A stretch of 64,000 bases of DNA, taken from the NCBI GenBank assembly GCA_033065855.1, contig JAVXUO010002370.1:868001-932000 (forward strand). Reading direction: 5' to 3'. The notes below the pieces were generated by a model. That model made no database searches. It was not told where the DNA came from and was given only the letters and a program-made list of their open reading frames with translations. This DNA is from Escallonia rubra. Taxonomy: Eukaryota > Streptophyta > Magnoliopsida > Escalloniales > Escalloniaceae. A program made the translations under genes and the position numbers. Below are positions 54,744-63,391 of the stretch, piece after piece. The stretch's first letter is position 1; the number at the start of each line of letters is the position of its first letter.

Positions 54744-54831
54744 GATAATTGATAAAAGGGGTTACTTGCTCTTTGGTTACTTAACATTCTCCTTTACTTA
54801 GTAAACTTTTTCTTCAAAACCAAGGAAGGTA

Positions 54832-54845
54832 TGGCTCTGATACCA
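54832..54845 (-). other. tRNA-iMet primer binding site (virus, minus copy)
   Basis: Plus strand tggctctgatacca, exact counterpart of 44205-44218. Confidence 0.92.
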
Positions 54846-55110
54846 AAATGGAGGGGGGTTTGGCCGGAAATAAAACAATCTCTAGATTATCTGATTTGGT
54901 CTACTTCGTTAAACCAGTCGTCAATCCTTGCGGACCTGCCAAAGGCATATCGACGTCTGGTATCCATAGATTAATCATTCAAAAGAGATAAGAGTCCCCG
55001 GTTGGACCGTGATCCATAGAGGATAAAGTGTAATATTTGATAAAAGCAAAGCGAAATATTGAAAAGATTCAAAAAAGATAGGGCAAAAACTTAGAGAGAG
55101 AGAGAGAGTC

Positions 55111-55127
55111 TTTATTGAAGATTTATT
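55111..55127 (-). terminator. Viral poly(A) signals
   Basis: Two AATAAA hexamers on the minus strand (tttatt at 55111-55116 and 55122-55127), followed by a CT-repeat. Position between promoter and primer site matches the family. Confidence 0.65.
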
Positions 55128-55724
55128 TTCAAAATTTCAGGATGCTGGATAGGTTTTGACAAGATTTCAATCTCAGGATGCTAGGTTGAACTACCAAGGT
55201 TCTCTTTTAAGGCTAAAAACTCAGGGCATGCGTTAGTCTGCGGGCTTTCAACGCCATCACTCGGCAATAACCCTGAACGACTCGCTCCCACTATTGTTTT
55301 GAACCCATAAAGAAGACTTCTGGTAATTCGTTTAGAAGCATAATTGATTTAGATCAGGGAAAACCTGGGGTAAGCATAATCATTTTTAAATAAAAATTTT
55401 TAAAAGAGTTTCTCTTTCCCAAGTAAATGCCATATGGTTTTTAATCAAAACATTATTAACAATGTTTTTAGAAATATTAAACTTAGAAGAAGTTCCTTTT
55501 CAATTCATAGAATGTGTTTCACCATTGAGCGTTTTCACCCCGGAATGATAAACAAGTTTAAAGAGTAAAACTTACTGGGAATAAAGCTTGCTGAGTAACT
55601 TGCACTTGAATCGAAAGGTTTAAAGAGAAAGGCAGATGATTGTAAAGAAGAGAAGGTTGTAACAAGAGTAGCTTGAGAGCTTTTGCATATATTTTCGCAT
55701 GCCTTTACAAAATGAATCTGCCTT

Positions 55725-55733
55725 CTACTTATA
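55725..55733 (-). promoter_or_regulatory. TATA box of the viral full-length transcript
   Basis: Minus strand tataagtag in the context gcctataagtagaagg, in the non-coding region downstream of the transactivator gene and about 0.6 kb upstream of the poly(A) signals. The inverted block beginning at 58893 starts close to the presumed transcript start of this promoter. Confidence 0.6.
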
Positions 55734-56097
55734 GGCAAATGAAAGCTAATCTAAGAAAATGAAAGCTAATCTAAGACATTGCGTCTGTACAAAAGGACAA
55801 AATAACTTTAAGTAACTACATTACAAATTACTTTTGCTAAAGTCTTTAAAGTAGGGTCTTAAAGTCTAAAGATTAACAGTAGGCTAGGATTCCATGTGTC
55901 GGATAGCCTTGCTGTCTTTTGTCTTCATTCTTCTTCTTTCGAGATAGATGCTGGTTGTCTGCTGAGTGCGTCTTTAATAAAGGAGATTCTTCTTCTATTT
56001 GTCTTGTTCTGCCGATATTATTTGCTGGAGGAGATAAGGTGTCTTCAACTGAGTGGGGCCAGGTTGTTAAATAATGCACTTTTATGCTTGCTGTCTT

Positions 56098-57399
56098 TTA
56101 CTTTTTATGGGGTCTTTCACTAGAATCATTCTGCGTCTGGTCTTCAGTCTTATCAGATGAGTCTTCACTAGATGTAGCAGTGAAACTTGGACTCTGTCTT
56201 TGAGCATCTTGAAATAAAGAATCTTCAAAATTACTCGTAGTGGCATTCGTCGTCTTGCTAGCTAAGGTCTGGTTGACTAGTTCAGAAAGAACTTTGGCTA
56301 CTTGAGTTTGTATAGCCAGAGCTTGCCTCTTTGCCTTCTTGCTTTTAAGTCTTCTTAATTCCATTTTACCCAAATGGACAGGGGTCTCAGGATTTGAAAT
56401 GTCTTTACCAATTACCTGTTGAACTGGACTAGGAATATATTCTCCCATATTCAAAGGTTTTTCAGTGTTTTTGAGTAAAACACCAACTATATCAGGACTT
56501 GATGAGTCTTTACCAGCTGCCTGTGAAACTGGACTAGGGATTCTTTCTCCTGAATCCGAAGGAATTTCAGTAATTTTGAGTAAATTACCAACTTTAACAG
56601 GACTTGGTTTGTCTTTACTGGAAGCCTGTGAATCCAGACTAGGTACTTCTTTTTTACCCGAAGTACTGGGTTTTGATTGTTTAGAAGTAAGAAGGGTAAT
56701 ATATTTTTGCTTCCAGTCATTTGCTTCTAATTCAGCCACCTGTAACTGAGTTTTAAGTTGATTAATTTGCAAATTAAAATGTGATTTTTCTAAAGATAAA
56801 TAATCATGTCTTGATTTTAAATTATTGTGGTTTCTAATTAAGGTATTACAGTTCTCACAATCTGCTATGGTGTCTGAAATAGACGTGTCTTGACATTCTG
56901 GGCTAATATAATAATTTGGGCCGTAATGGGTCTGCATTAAGGTGGTGGCTTCTTGAAATGTTATAGTGCCTTTGTACCATGGCAATTTTTCATTTCCGAC
57001 GCCTCCTACCATTGCTTCTGGGTAATTTTTATAAATTCCCGGAATATTGCCTTTGAATACACAATAAAAGTTGTATTTTTTAGTGTCTCTTATCTTATGA
57101 AAATAATTTGCAACAGCATTGACTGTATTGACAAACCATCCATTGTCTTTCTTAACATAGGATTGCCATAAATTATCTAATAGAGTTCTTTGATCGACTG
57201 GAAAAGGACCAATTTTATGATCCTTGACTTGGAATCTTGAACCAGCATGTAAGACTTCTAAATTATTACCATTGTAGTTTATTCTATTTCTACCAAGGTT
57301 GTCTACATAATTAACGAACTGTGTGGGAAAAATAGGATGTGCCTGGTTTGTCTGGTTCTGTCTTGTCTGAGCAGAAGATGCTGACGCTGAAGAAGCCAT
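56098..57399 (-). CDS. TAV: Viral viroplasmin / translation transactivator-like protein, 433 aa
   Basis: Residues 108-160 match the viroplasmin domain: KYNFYCVFKGNIPGIYKNYP, then WYKGTITFQEATTLM, the RNase H-like fold of caulimovirus inclusion-body proteins. A coiled coil follows at about 188-240. Residues 252-333 hold three 35-residue repeats (VPSLDSQASSKD at 252, IPSPVSQAAGKD at 287, IPSPVQQVIGKD at 322). Then a Lys/Arg-rich patch (RRLKSKKAKRQ, about 349-359) and an acidic Ser-rich end. In caulimo-like viruses this protein forms the replication factory and permits reinitiation on polycistronic RNA, which fits the touching frames of ORF1-7. Intact. It lies after the polyprotein and before the promoter. 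Confidence 0.9.
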   Translation of the reverse strand: MASSASASSAQTRQNQTNQAHPIFPTQFVNYVDNLGRNRINYNGNNLEVLHAGSRFQVKDHKIGPFPVDQRTLLDNLWQSYVKKDNGWFVNTVNAVANYFHKIRDTKKYNFYCVFKGNIPGIYKNYPEAMVGGVGNEKLPWYKGTITFQEATTLMQTHYGPNYYISPECQDTSISDTIADCENCNTLIRNHNNLKSRHDYLSLEKSHFNLQINQLKTQLQVAELEANDWKQKYITLLTSKQSKPSTSGKKEVPSLDSQASSKDKPSPVKVGNLLKITEIPSDSGERIPSPVSQAAGKDSSSPDIVGVLLKNTEKPLNMGEYIPSPVQQVIGKDISNPETPVHLGKMELRRLKSKKAKRQALAIQTQVAKVLSELVNQTLASKTTNATTSNFEDSLFQDAQRQSPSFTATSSEDSSDKTEDQTQNDSSERPHKK

Positions 57400-57461
57400 C
57401 TGAAAAATAAAACAAGAAAGTTGTCTGTTTCTATTTATGGAAATCTGTCTGATCAGGTTAT

Positions 57462-58892
57462 TTAAGACAAAATCTTTCTAGATAATAAATCTGCAATGGA
57501 GTTATCAACTCCTTTAATATGCTGCCATTCTATTTTGTCTATCCTATAATTGCTTAAGGTAGTCATAAATTTTAACCATCTATTAGTATATCTAGAATCT
57601 TTATTTTTATTGTATCTTACTATGGCTTCACAGTCTGTCCTAATGCAAAACTCATATTTTGAAATTAGGAGTGCCTTGAATTGTTCTAGGGCATAAACTA
57701 TAGCTAGTAATTCAAAGTCTAAACTAGTTAAGTACTGGTTACTTTCTTTGTATTTGCCGCTAGAGTACCTGCATATTCTTTCTTCTTTCTTATTACTATA
57801 TTTATTTGGTTTGCAGTATAAAACTGCTCCCCAACCTTCTTTGCATCCATCTGTCTGAACTATAAGGTAATCTGTATCTAAGGGTAGATATAGGTCTGGT
57901 AAATTTTTAACTTTTTCTTTTATAGTTTTAACTATTTTAATATCTTCTATATTAAAATGTCTTTGTCCATTTTTTCTAGTTTTATTGTATAGAGGACCTA
58001 TTAGTTTGCTAAGATCTTTAAAATACATTCTAGCTTGATTAATTAATCCTAAAAAGGCTTGAATTTGTTTTAATCCTTCTAACTTGTCAGGAAAGTCTAA
58101 AATCTTTTTAGCTATATGCTCTTGTAATTTAATTTTGCCATTTCCTATTTCCATTCCTAAGAATTTTATATTAGTTTTAAATAATTCTACTTTCTTTTTA
58201 CTAAGAATTAAACCATGTTTATTAAAGAGTTTGAATACTAAATCTAGATGAGACAAATGCTCATTTTCATTTTTACTACAAACTAGTATGTCATCTATAT
58301 AAACCAAGATAAAATCATTATATGGTCTAAAAATATCATCCATTTTTCGCTGGAAGATACTTGGTGCTGTCTTAAGGCCGAAAGGCATAACTAACCATTC
58401 GTATAGGCCTTCGGGAGTAGTAAAAGCTGTCCATTTATCATCTTCAGGCCACATCTTGATTTGATAAAAGCCTGATTTGCAATCGAATTTACTAAATATT
58501 CTCTTGCCTTGTATTTTACTTAAAAGGAAAGTCTTATTAGGAATATTATAACTATCGTCTTTTATGTTATCATTAAGTCTTTTATAATTTATTACCATTC
58601 TACTTCTTCCTCTTAGAATTTCTGCATGATTTCTAACTATAAAAGCTGCAGATCTATGAGGGCTATTGCTTGGCCTAATTACTTTTAAATCTGATAGATC
58701 TTTTATATGCATTTTAAAATCATCAGCATCTAAACTACTTGCTTCTATATTAGCTGTCTTGACAATATAGTCAGGATTTATAAGGTCTAGTTTACAATAT
58801 ATCTGATTTAAATCCCATCTTTTGATAGGATCTTCTCCTATAAAAGGGAGTTTATCTAAAGCTCTAATTATATCATTTTTGTTTGTAAAGTA
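57462..58892 (-). pseudogene. Polyprotein 3' part: reverse transcriptase and RNase H with natural stop
   Basis: Open from the inversion joint at 58892 to the stop at 57462. Shows SKFDCKSGFYQIKM, YIDD, the RNase H Asp/Glu/Asp residues (QTDGCKEGWGA, LDFELLAIVYAL, RTDCEAI) and the genuine C-terminus GVDNSIADLLSRKILS. Coat and protease parts are absent, so it is a fragment. It differs from the 47968-52410 copy at a few sites (DDKW for DVKW, NKKEER for NEKEER). Confidence 0.92.
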
Positions 58893-59782
58893 TATGCAAA
58901 AGCTCTCAAGCTCTAATTATGCGAAAATATATGCAAAAGCTCTAATTATGCGAAAATATATGCAAAAGCTCTCAAGCTACTCTTGTTACAACCTTCTCTT
59001 CTTTACAATCATCTGCCTTTCTCTTTAAACCTTTCGATTCAAGTGCAAGTTACTCAGCAAGCTTTATTCCCAGTAAGTTTTACTCTTTAAACTTGTTTAT
59101 CATTCCGGGGTGAAAACGCTCAATGGTGAAACACATTCTATGAATTGAAAAGGAACTTCTTCTAAGTTTAATATTTCTAAAAACATTGTTAATAATGTTT
59201 TGATTAAAAACCATATGGCATTTACTTGGGAAAGAGAAACTCTTTTAAAAATTTTTATTTAAAAATGATTATGCTTACCCCAGGTTTTCCCTGATCTAAA
59301 TCAATTATGCTTCTAAACGAATTACCAGAAGTCTTCTTTATGGGTTCAAAACAATAGTGGGAGCGAGTCGTTCAGGGTTATTGCCGAGTGATGGCGTTGA
59401 AAGCCCGCAGACTAACGCATGCCCTGAGTTTTTAGCCTTAAAAGAGAACCTTGGTAGTTCAACCTAGCATCCTGAGATTGAAATCTTGTCAAAACCTATC
59501 CAGCATCCTGAAATTTTGAAAATAAATCTTCAATAAAGACTCTCTCTCTCTCTAAGTTTTTGCCCTATCTTTTTTGAATCTTTTCAATATTTCGCTTTGC
59601 TTTTATCAAATATTACACTTTATCCTCTATGGATCACGGTCCAACCGGGGACTCTTATCTCTTTTGAATGATTAATCTATGGATACCAGACGTCGATATG
59701 CCTTTGGCAGGTCCGCAAGGATTGACGACTGGTTTAACGAAGTAGACCAAATCAGATAATCTAGAGATTGTTTTATTTCCGG
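58893..59782 (+). other. Viral intergenic region and leader, inverted copy without TATA box
   Basis: Plus orientation, head-on to the RT fragment. Starts tatgcaaaagctctcaag, followed by two extra copies of ctctaattatgcgaaaatatatgcaaaag-like filler (58911-58968), then colinear with 55680 down to 54880. It includes AATAAA at about 59521-59538. It stops at tttatttccgg, about 19 bases before where the primer site should be, and joins the ORF3 tail. Confidence 0.9.
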
Positions 59783-60086
59783 GTTAGACAACTCTCTTAA
59801 TGGTATATAGATGACTACTACAAACAAATTAGAAATAATTAATCTTCAGACAGATACAAAAAGTTTAAAAACAATTAGAGAAAACTTAGACTATATGAAA
59901 GATGTTTTTAAACAATCTTCAGACAAGACAAAAAACAATGAAATAATAGTATTAGAAAAACTTAGTAAACAGGCTATTGAAATAGAAAAAATAATAACAA
60001 TAATAGAAAAGCTAGTAAATATAACTAATAAGCTAGAAGATAACTTAAGACAATATTTTAATATTCAAGGACTAGATTACAAATGA
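59783..60086 (+). CDS. ORF3 tail and complete ORF4
   Basis: The last eight codons or so of ORF3 (DNSLNGI, stop) joined to the leader with tagaca similarity, then ORF4 at 59811-60086, identical in predicted protein to 45828-46103. Joining ORF4 almost directly to the leader is a deletion product of about 1.6 kb of map. Confidence 0.85.
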
Positions 60087-60169
60087 CCACTTCCAAATAA
60101 ATATAGTAATAAGAAAGAAGAAAGAATATGCAGGTACTCTAGAATCAAATACAAAGAAAGTAACCAGTA
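60083..60169 (+). pseudogene. ORF5 start joined to an RNase H fragment
   Basis: atgaccacttccaaa of ORF5, then a 77-base plus-strand piece of the RNase H region (equivalent of 57733-57809 reversed), sharing ccaaa at the joint. It carries the NKKEE variant found in the 57462-58892 copy. Three adjacent bases differ from both other copies (agaatcaaat against agcggcaaat). Confidence 0.85.
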
Positions 60170-60614
60170 ATGATCTGGTTCACCGCATGAGTAGCAGGTG
60201 ATTTTGTTTTTATATATTCTCCTAGTATCGTATTTCCTAACATGTTTAGGGTTTAGGAAAGGTCTTCTAGCCTTACTCTTTCTTAGATAATAAGTTTTCC
60301 TAGGTTGTTTATGTCTTTTATAAGTTTTCTTATTGTACTTTGGTCTAGATTCCTCTTGACCGTAGTGTTGTGGTGTGTATATTTCTTTACAGAAACTGGT
60401 TTCATTTTTTAACTGTCTAGCTATTTGTATATTAGTGCATTTTGAAACTAATATTTCTATAACTCTTTCAAAAATGTCTCCTAAAGAAGGAGTCCATATA
60501 TGGTCTGGGTTTAACTTATTAATTGTTTCGTAAATTTCTCTTCCTAAGGCTCCTGGTAACTTGTTTAGAAATTTATCTATTACCGTTTGTTTATAAATGT
60601 TGCCACTTTGTGAG
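60170..60614 (-). pseudogene. Polyprotein fragment: coat end and CCHC knuckle
   Basis: Minus strand [20 protein letters not shown] through KITCYSCGEPDH, identical to residues about 394-544 of the large polyprotein, including the Arg/Lys-rich coat tail. The extra residues at both ends of the open frame come from flanking DNA. Its left joint follows atgatctgg and its right joint shares 'ga' with ORF1. Confidence 0.9.
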
Positions 60615-60751
60615 ATCAAGCAAACAACAGTAGATATTCTTCTATGCATGTTCAACAGATATTAAGGAGAAATGCAGTACTACCATCAGTTCACAGGCCT
60701 CCTCTAAGTAGTTACGATGAACCTAGTTACGATGAACCAAATGGCCAGTAA
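60615..60751 (+). pseudogene. ORF1 C-terminal 45 codons
   Basis: DQANNSRYSSMHVQQILRRN onward to the natural stop. The 5' part is lost at the coat joint. Followed by a colinear ORF2-7 block. Confidence 0.9.
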
Positions 60752-61256
60752 TAGTTCACCAGACATTCCTAGACAAAGACAACCTACTTATATTAGTAGT
60801 TCAGAAGACCGTTTCGAAGCCAATTATATACAATTCCGTAGATTTCTAGTAACATTAGAAGTAATCGATGACACAAATGATTTGATTACATCTCATATAG
60901 CTGCAAATACATTACCACTTAGGTATAATCCCTTAAGAAGTTACATTAGTACTTTTATAAATGTTTCTGCTATAACCATAGGCATAGACACTTACTTAAA
61001 ACAAATAGTAGAATTTTACATATATTATAAAGACATTAAGAATAACGATTATTACAGTAGGGAATATTTGAGACTTAGAATCAATAGACCCCATTTTGAT
61101 AGATTTAGAACTATAATTGAAAGACACGAATCTACTGCCTTAGAAAATTTAACAGACCATATAAATTTCTTACAAATTACAAGTAATATAGACAGTACAG
61201 ATTCAGATAGTTCTAGTAATAATGAAGAACCAAACAGTTTACACCTTCCAGATTAA
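60741..61256 (+). CDS. Viral ORF2 (right plus copy)
   Basis: Same protein as 44740-45255 (179 aa if started at 60717). Intact, though its usual leader is missing. Confidence 0.85.
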   Translation: MASNSSPDIPRQRQPTYISSSEDRFEANYIQFRRFLVTLEVIDDTNDLITSHIAANTLPLRYNPLRSYISTFINVSAITIGIDTYLKQIVEFYIYYKDIKNNDYYSREYLRLRINRPHFDRFRTIIERHESTALENLTDHINFLQITSNIDSTDSDSSSNNEEPNSLHLPD

Positions 61257-61828
61257 TGACAGATAGAAATTTAAACACTGAGCCTCATCAAGAGCCTTTT
61301 AGTTTTCAAGACATGATTAACAATTTTAATATAGATCAACAGACTACCGAACACATATTAAACACCTTTAGTTTATATTATACGGCTTTAGAAACTATAG
61401 ACACTACGAATGAAAGGATAAAACATTATATAGACACTAACTCCATTAATTTAGTATACAACCCTTTATCTTTTTATATAAGATATTTTCTAAATTTAGA
61501 CTTATTATTAGAAGATTTTGATGTTTTCTTTCAACATCTATTAGGTTTCTATATACAATTAAAAGACGATCAGAACAACTCACTATATTACACTGAATTT
61601 CATAGAAGACTAGATCATTTAGAACCAACCTCTAATCAAACACTAGAATTAAACAATTTAAGGATACCTACAAACGTCTCTTTAGAAATCATAAACAATA
61701 TGAATAGTTTACAGTTAGAATCAGACTTAGATTATGAAGACTATTTAAATTATGAAGAAGATAGTAATGATTACCCTTGGGATGATGAAGCCCTAGCCAA
61801 TCTAGACAACTCTCTTAATGGTATATAG
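61256..61828 (+). CDS. Viral ORF3 (right plus copy)
   Basis: 190 aa with the same predicted protein as the other copies. Two silent base differences are visible (acgaatgaaagg, aactcactat). Confidence 0.86.
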   Translation: MTDRNLNTEPHQEPFSFQDMINNFNIDQQTTEHILNTFSLYYTALETIDTTNERIKHYIDTNSINLVYNPLSFYIRYFLNLDLLLEDFDVFFQHLLGFYIQLKDDQNNSLYYTEFHRRLDHLEPTSNQTLELNNLRIPTNVSLEIINNMNSLQLESDLDYEDYLNYEEDSNDYPWDDEALANLDNSLNGI

Positions 61829-62104
61829 ATGACTACTACAAACAAATTAGAAATAATTAATCTTCAGACAGATACAAAAAGTTTAAAAACAATTAGAGAA
61901 AACTTAGACTATATGAAAGATGTTTTTAAACAATCTTCAGACAAGACAAAAAACAATGAAATAATAGTATTAGAAAAACTTAGTAAACAGGCTATTGAAA
62001 TAGAAAAAATAATAACAATAATAGAAAAGCTAGTAAATATAACTAATAAGCTAGAAGATAACTTAAGACAATATTTTAATATTCAAGGACTAGATTACAA
62101 ATGA
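61829..62104 (+). CDS. Viral ORF4 (right plus copy)
   Basis: 91-aa coiled-coil protein, identical prediction to 45828-46103. Confidence 0.85.
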   Translation: MTTTNKLEIINLQTDTKSLKTIRENLDYMKDVFKQSSDKTKNNEIIVLEKLSKQAIEIEKIITIIEKLVNITNKLEDNLRQYFNIQGLDYK

Positions 62105-62436
62105 CCACTTCCAAAAACTATGAAAACTATTCAGACTATAAACAAGCTATGTTAGATGAAAATGATTACTTATTCCCAGCAGAAGGCATATCTAAAAACG
62201 CTCTGGGAACTCCAAACGATCTTTCTAATAGAAAACAAAATAATGTTATTATAATGTTACTAATAAAATGTTTAGAAAGACTCGACACCCTAGCCCTAAA
62301 AGTAGAGCTATTTCTTAAACCAAAAACAGAGACTAGCTTAGATATGGATGTTATATGCAAAAAATTAGAAAAAATAAAAGTAGACAAACCTAAAAAGAAA
62401 AAAGACTTAAAATTTTTAACATATGACAAGTCATAA
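62101..62436 (+). CDS. Viral ORF5 (right plus copy)
   Basis: 111 aa, identical prediction to 46100-46435, with the basic C-terminus present. Confidence 0.82.
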   Translation: MTTSKNYENYSDYKQAMLDENDYLFPAEGISKNALGTPNDLSNRKQNNVIIMLLIKCLERLDTLALKVELFLKPKTETSLDMDVICKKLEKIKVDKPKKKKDLKFLTYDKS

Positions 62437-63391
62437 TAGTCGTATGGTAGGAAGAGGAAATATAGAGGACAGAACCAGAACAGAAGTTTTGGCTACTGAA
62501 ACTAGAAGACGTAATGAAAACACATTACAAAATAGAGTTCTTAGATTATTTAGAACACCTTCTATTCCTATAATCTCTTTAGAACAAATAATAGATATTG
62601 ATAGTCAAATACAACAATTTAGACAAAATAGACTAGATTTAATATCCCCACAAATCTTATATCAACATCATTCTCAGTTCAATCAAACCAGACTATTTAT
62701 GCATTATAGAGAAACACAAAATAGATGTATAGGAGAAGATGTAGCTAGTATCAATTTAATACATCCAGACTCTGAAATTGAGTTAACTAAAGGAAATTTT
62801 AATTTAACACATATAGGATTAATAGTAATAGGAATAAAAGGCTTAACTAGAAGAGATACAGGCGCTAAAGTATTTCTAGCTATAGTAGATGATAGATTCT
62901 CTAGTGAACAAGCTATCATAGGAGCTATAGAAGTTGACATGAACAACAATGGCGGCATCTTTTATTGTGCACCAGATTTTTGTATTAATACAAAAGATTT
63001 TGCCAAAAACATAAAAGTAAAAATAATGACTAAAGGATATAAAGATTTTCAACAAGGCAAAAACCTTTTAATATGCACCACCTTTATAGGAAAATTAACA
63101 CAAAGTAGTCAAGTAGGATATAAGTTAACCATAGATGACACTGCAAAATTTATTATAAATCGAGGTATTAGACTTTTACCACCTTACAAGGTAGATTCCT
63201 TAGAAAATGCAGGACAAGAATGGCTAGTAGATAAGATTTTAACTACTAGTTCTAATAATAGCATAGTACCAACAGATAACATGTGGTACATAGATGCATC
63301 AGGAAGAAGATCAGTTAGATTTACCAATTTCGTAGAAGCTAATAATCAAGTAGAAGATCAAGATATCACAGAAGATGAAGAGAATGTATAG
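62423..63391 (+). CDS. MP: Viral movement protein (right plus copy)
   Basis: 322 aa, identical prediction to 46422-47390, with complete 30K core. Confidence 0.93.
   Translation: MTSHNSRMVGRGNIEDRTRTEVLATETRRRNENTLQNRVLRLFRTPSIPIISLEQIIDIDSQIQQFRQNRLDLISPQILYQHHSQFNQTRLFMHYRETQNRCIGEDVASINLIHPDSEIELTKGNFNLTHIGLIVIGIKGLTRRDTGAKVFLAIVDDRFSSEQAIIGAIEVDMNNNGGIFYCAPDFCINTKDFAKNIKVKIMTKGYKDFQQGKNLLICTTFIGKLTQSSQVGYKLTIDDTAKFIINRGIRLLPPYKVDSLENAGQEWLVDKILTTSSNNSIVPTDNMWYIDASGRRSVRFTNFVEANNQVEDQDITEDEENV

Larger units (their letters stand above)
54744..56097 (-). promoter_or_regulatory. Complete viral intergenic region: promoter, poly(A) signal, leader
   Basis: The only unbroken copy in the window, 1354 bases between the transactivator stop and the ORF1 start. 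On the minus strand in order: TATA-like box at 55725-55733, presumed transcript start about 55700, several short AUG-led frames, two AATAAA signals at 55111-55127, a CT repeat, then primer site and ORF1. In pararetroviruses the full-length RNA starts here, passes the poly(A) signal once and ends at it on the second pass, giving a terminal repeat, here roughly 0.6 kb. Function is inferred from order. Confidence 0.75.
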
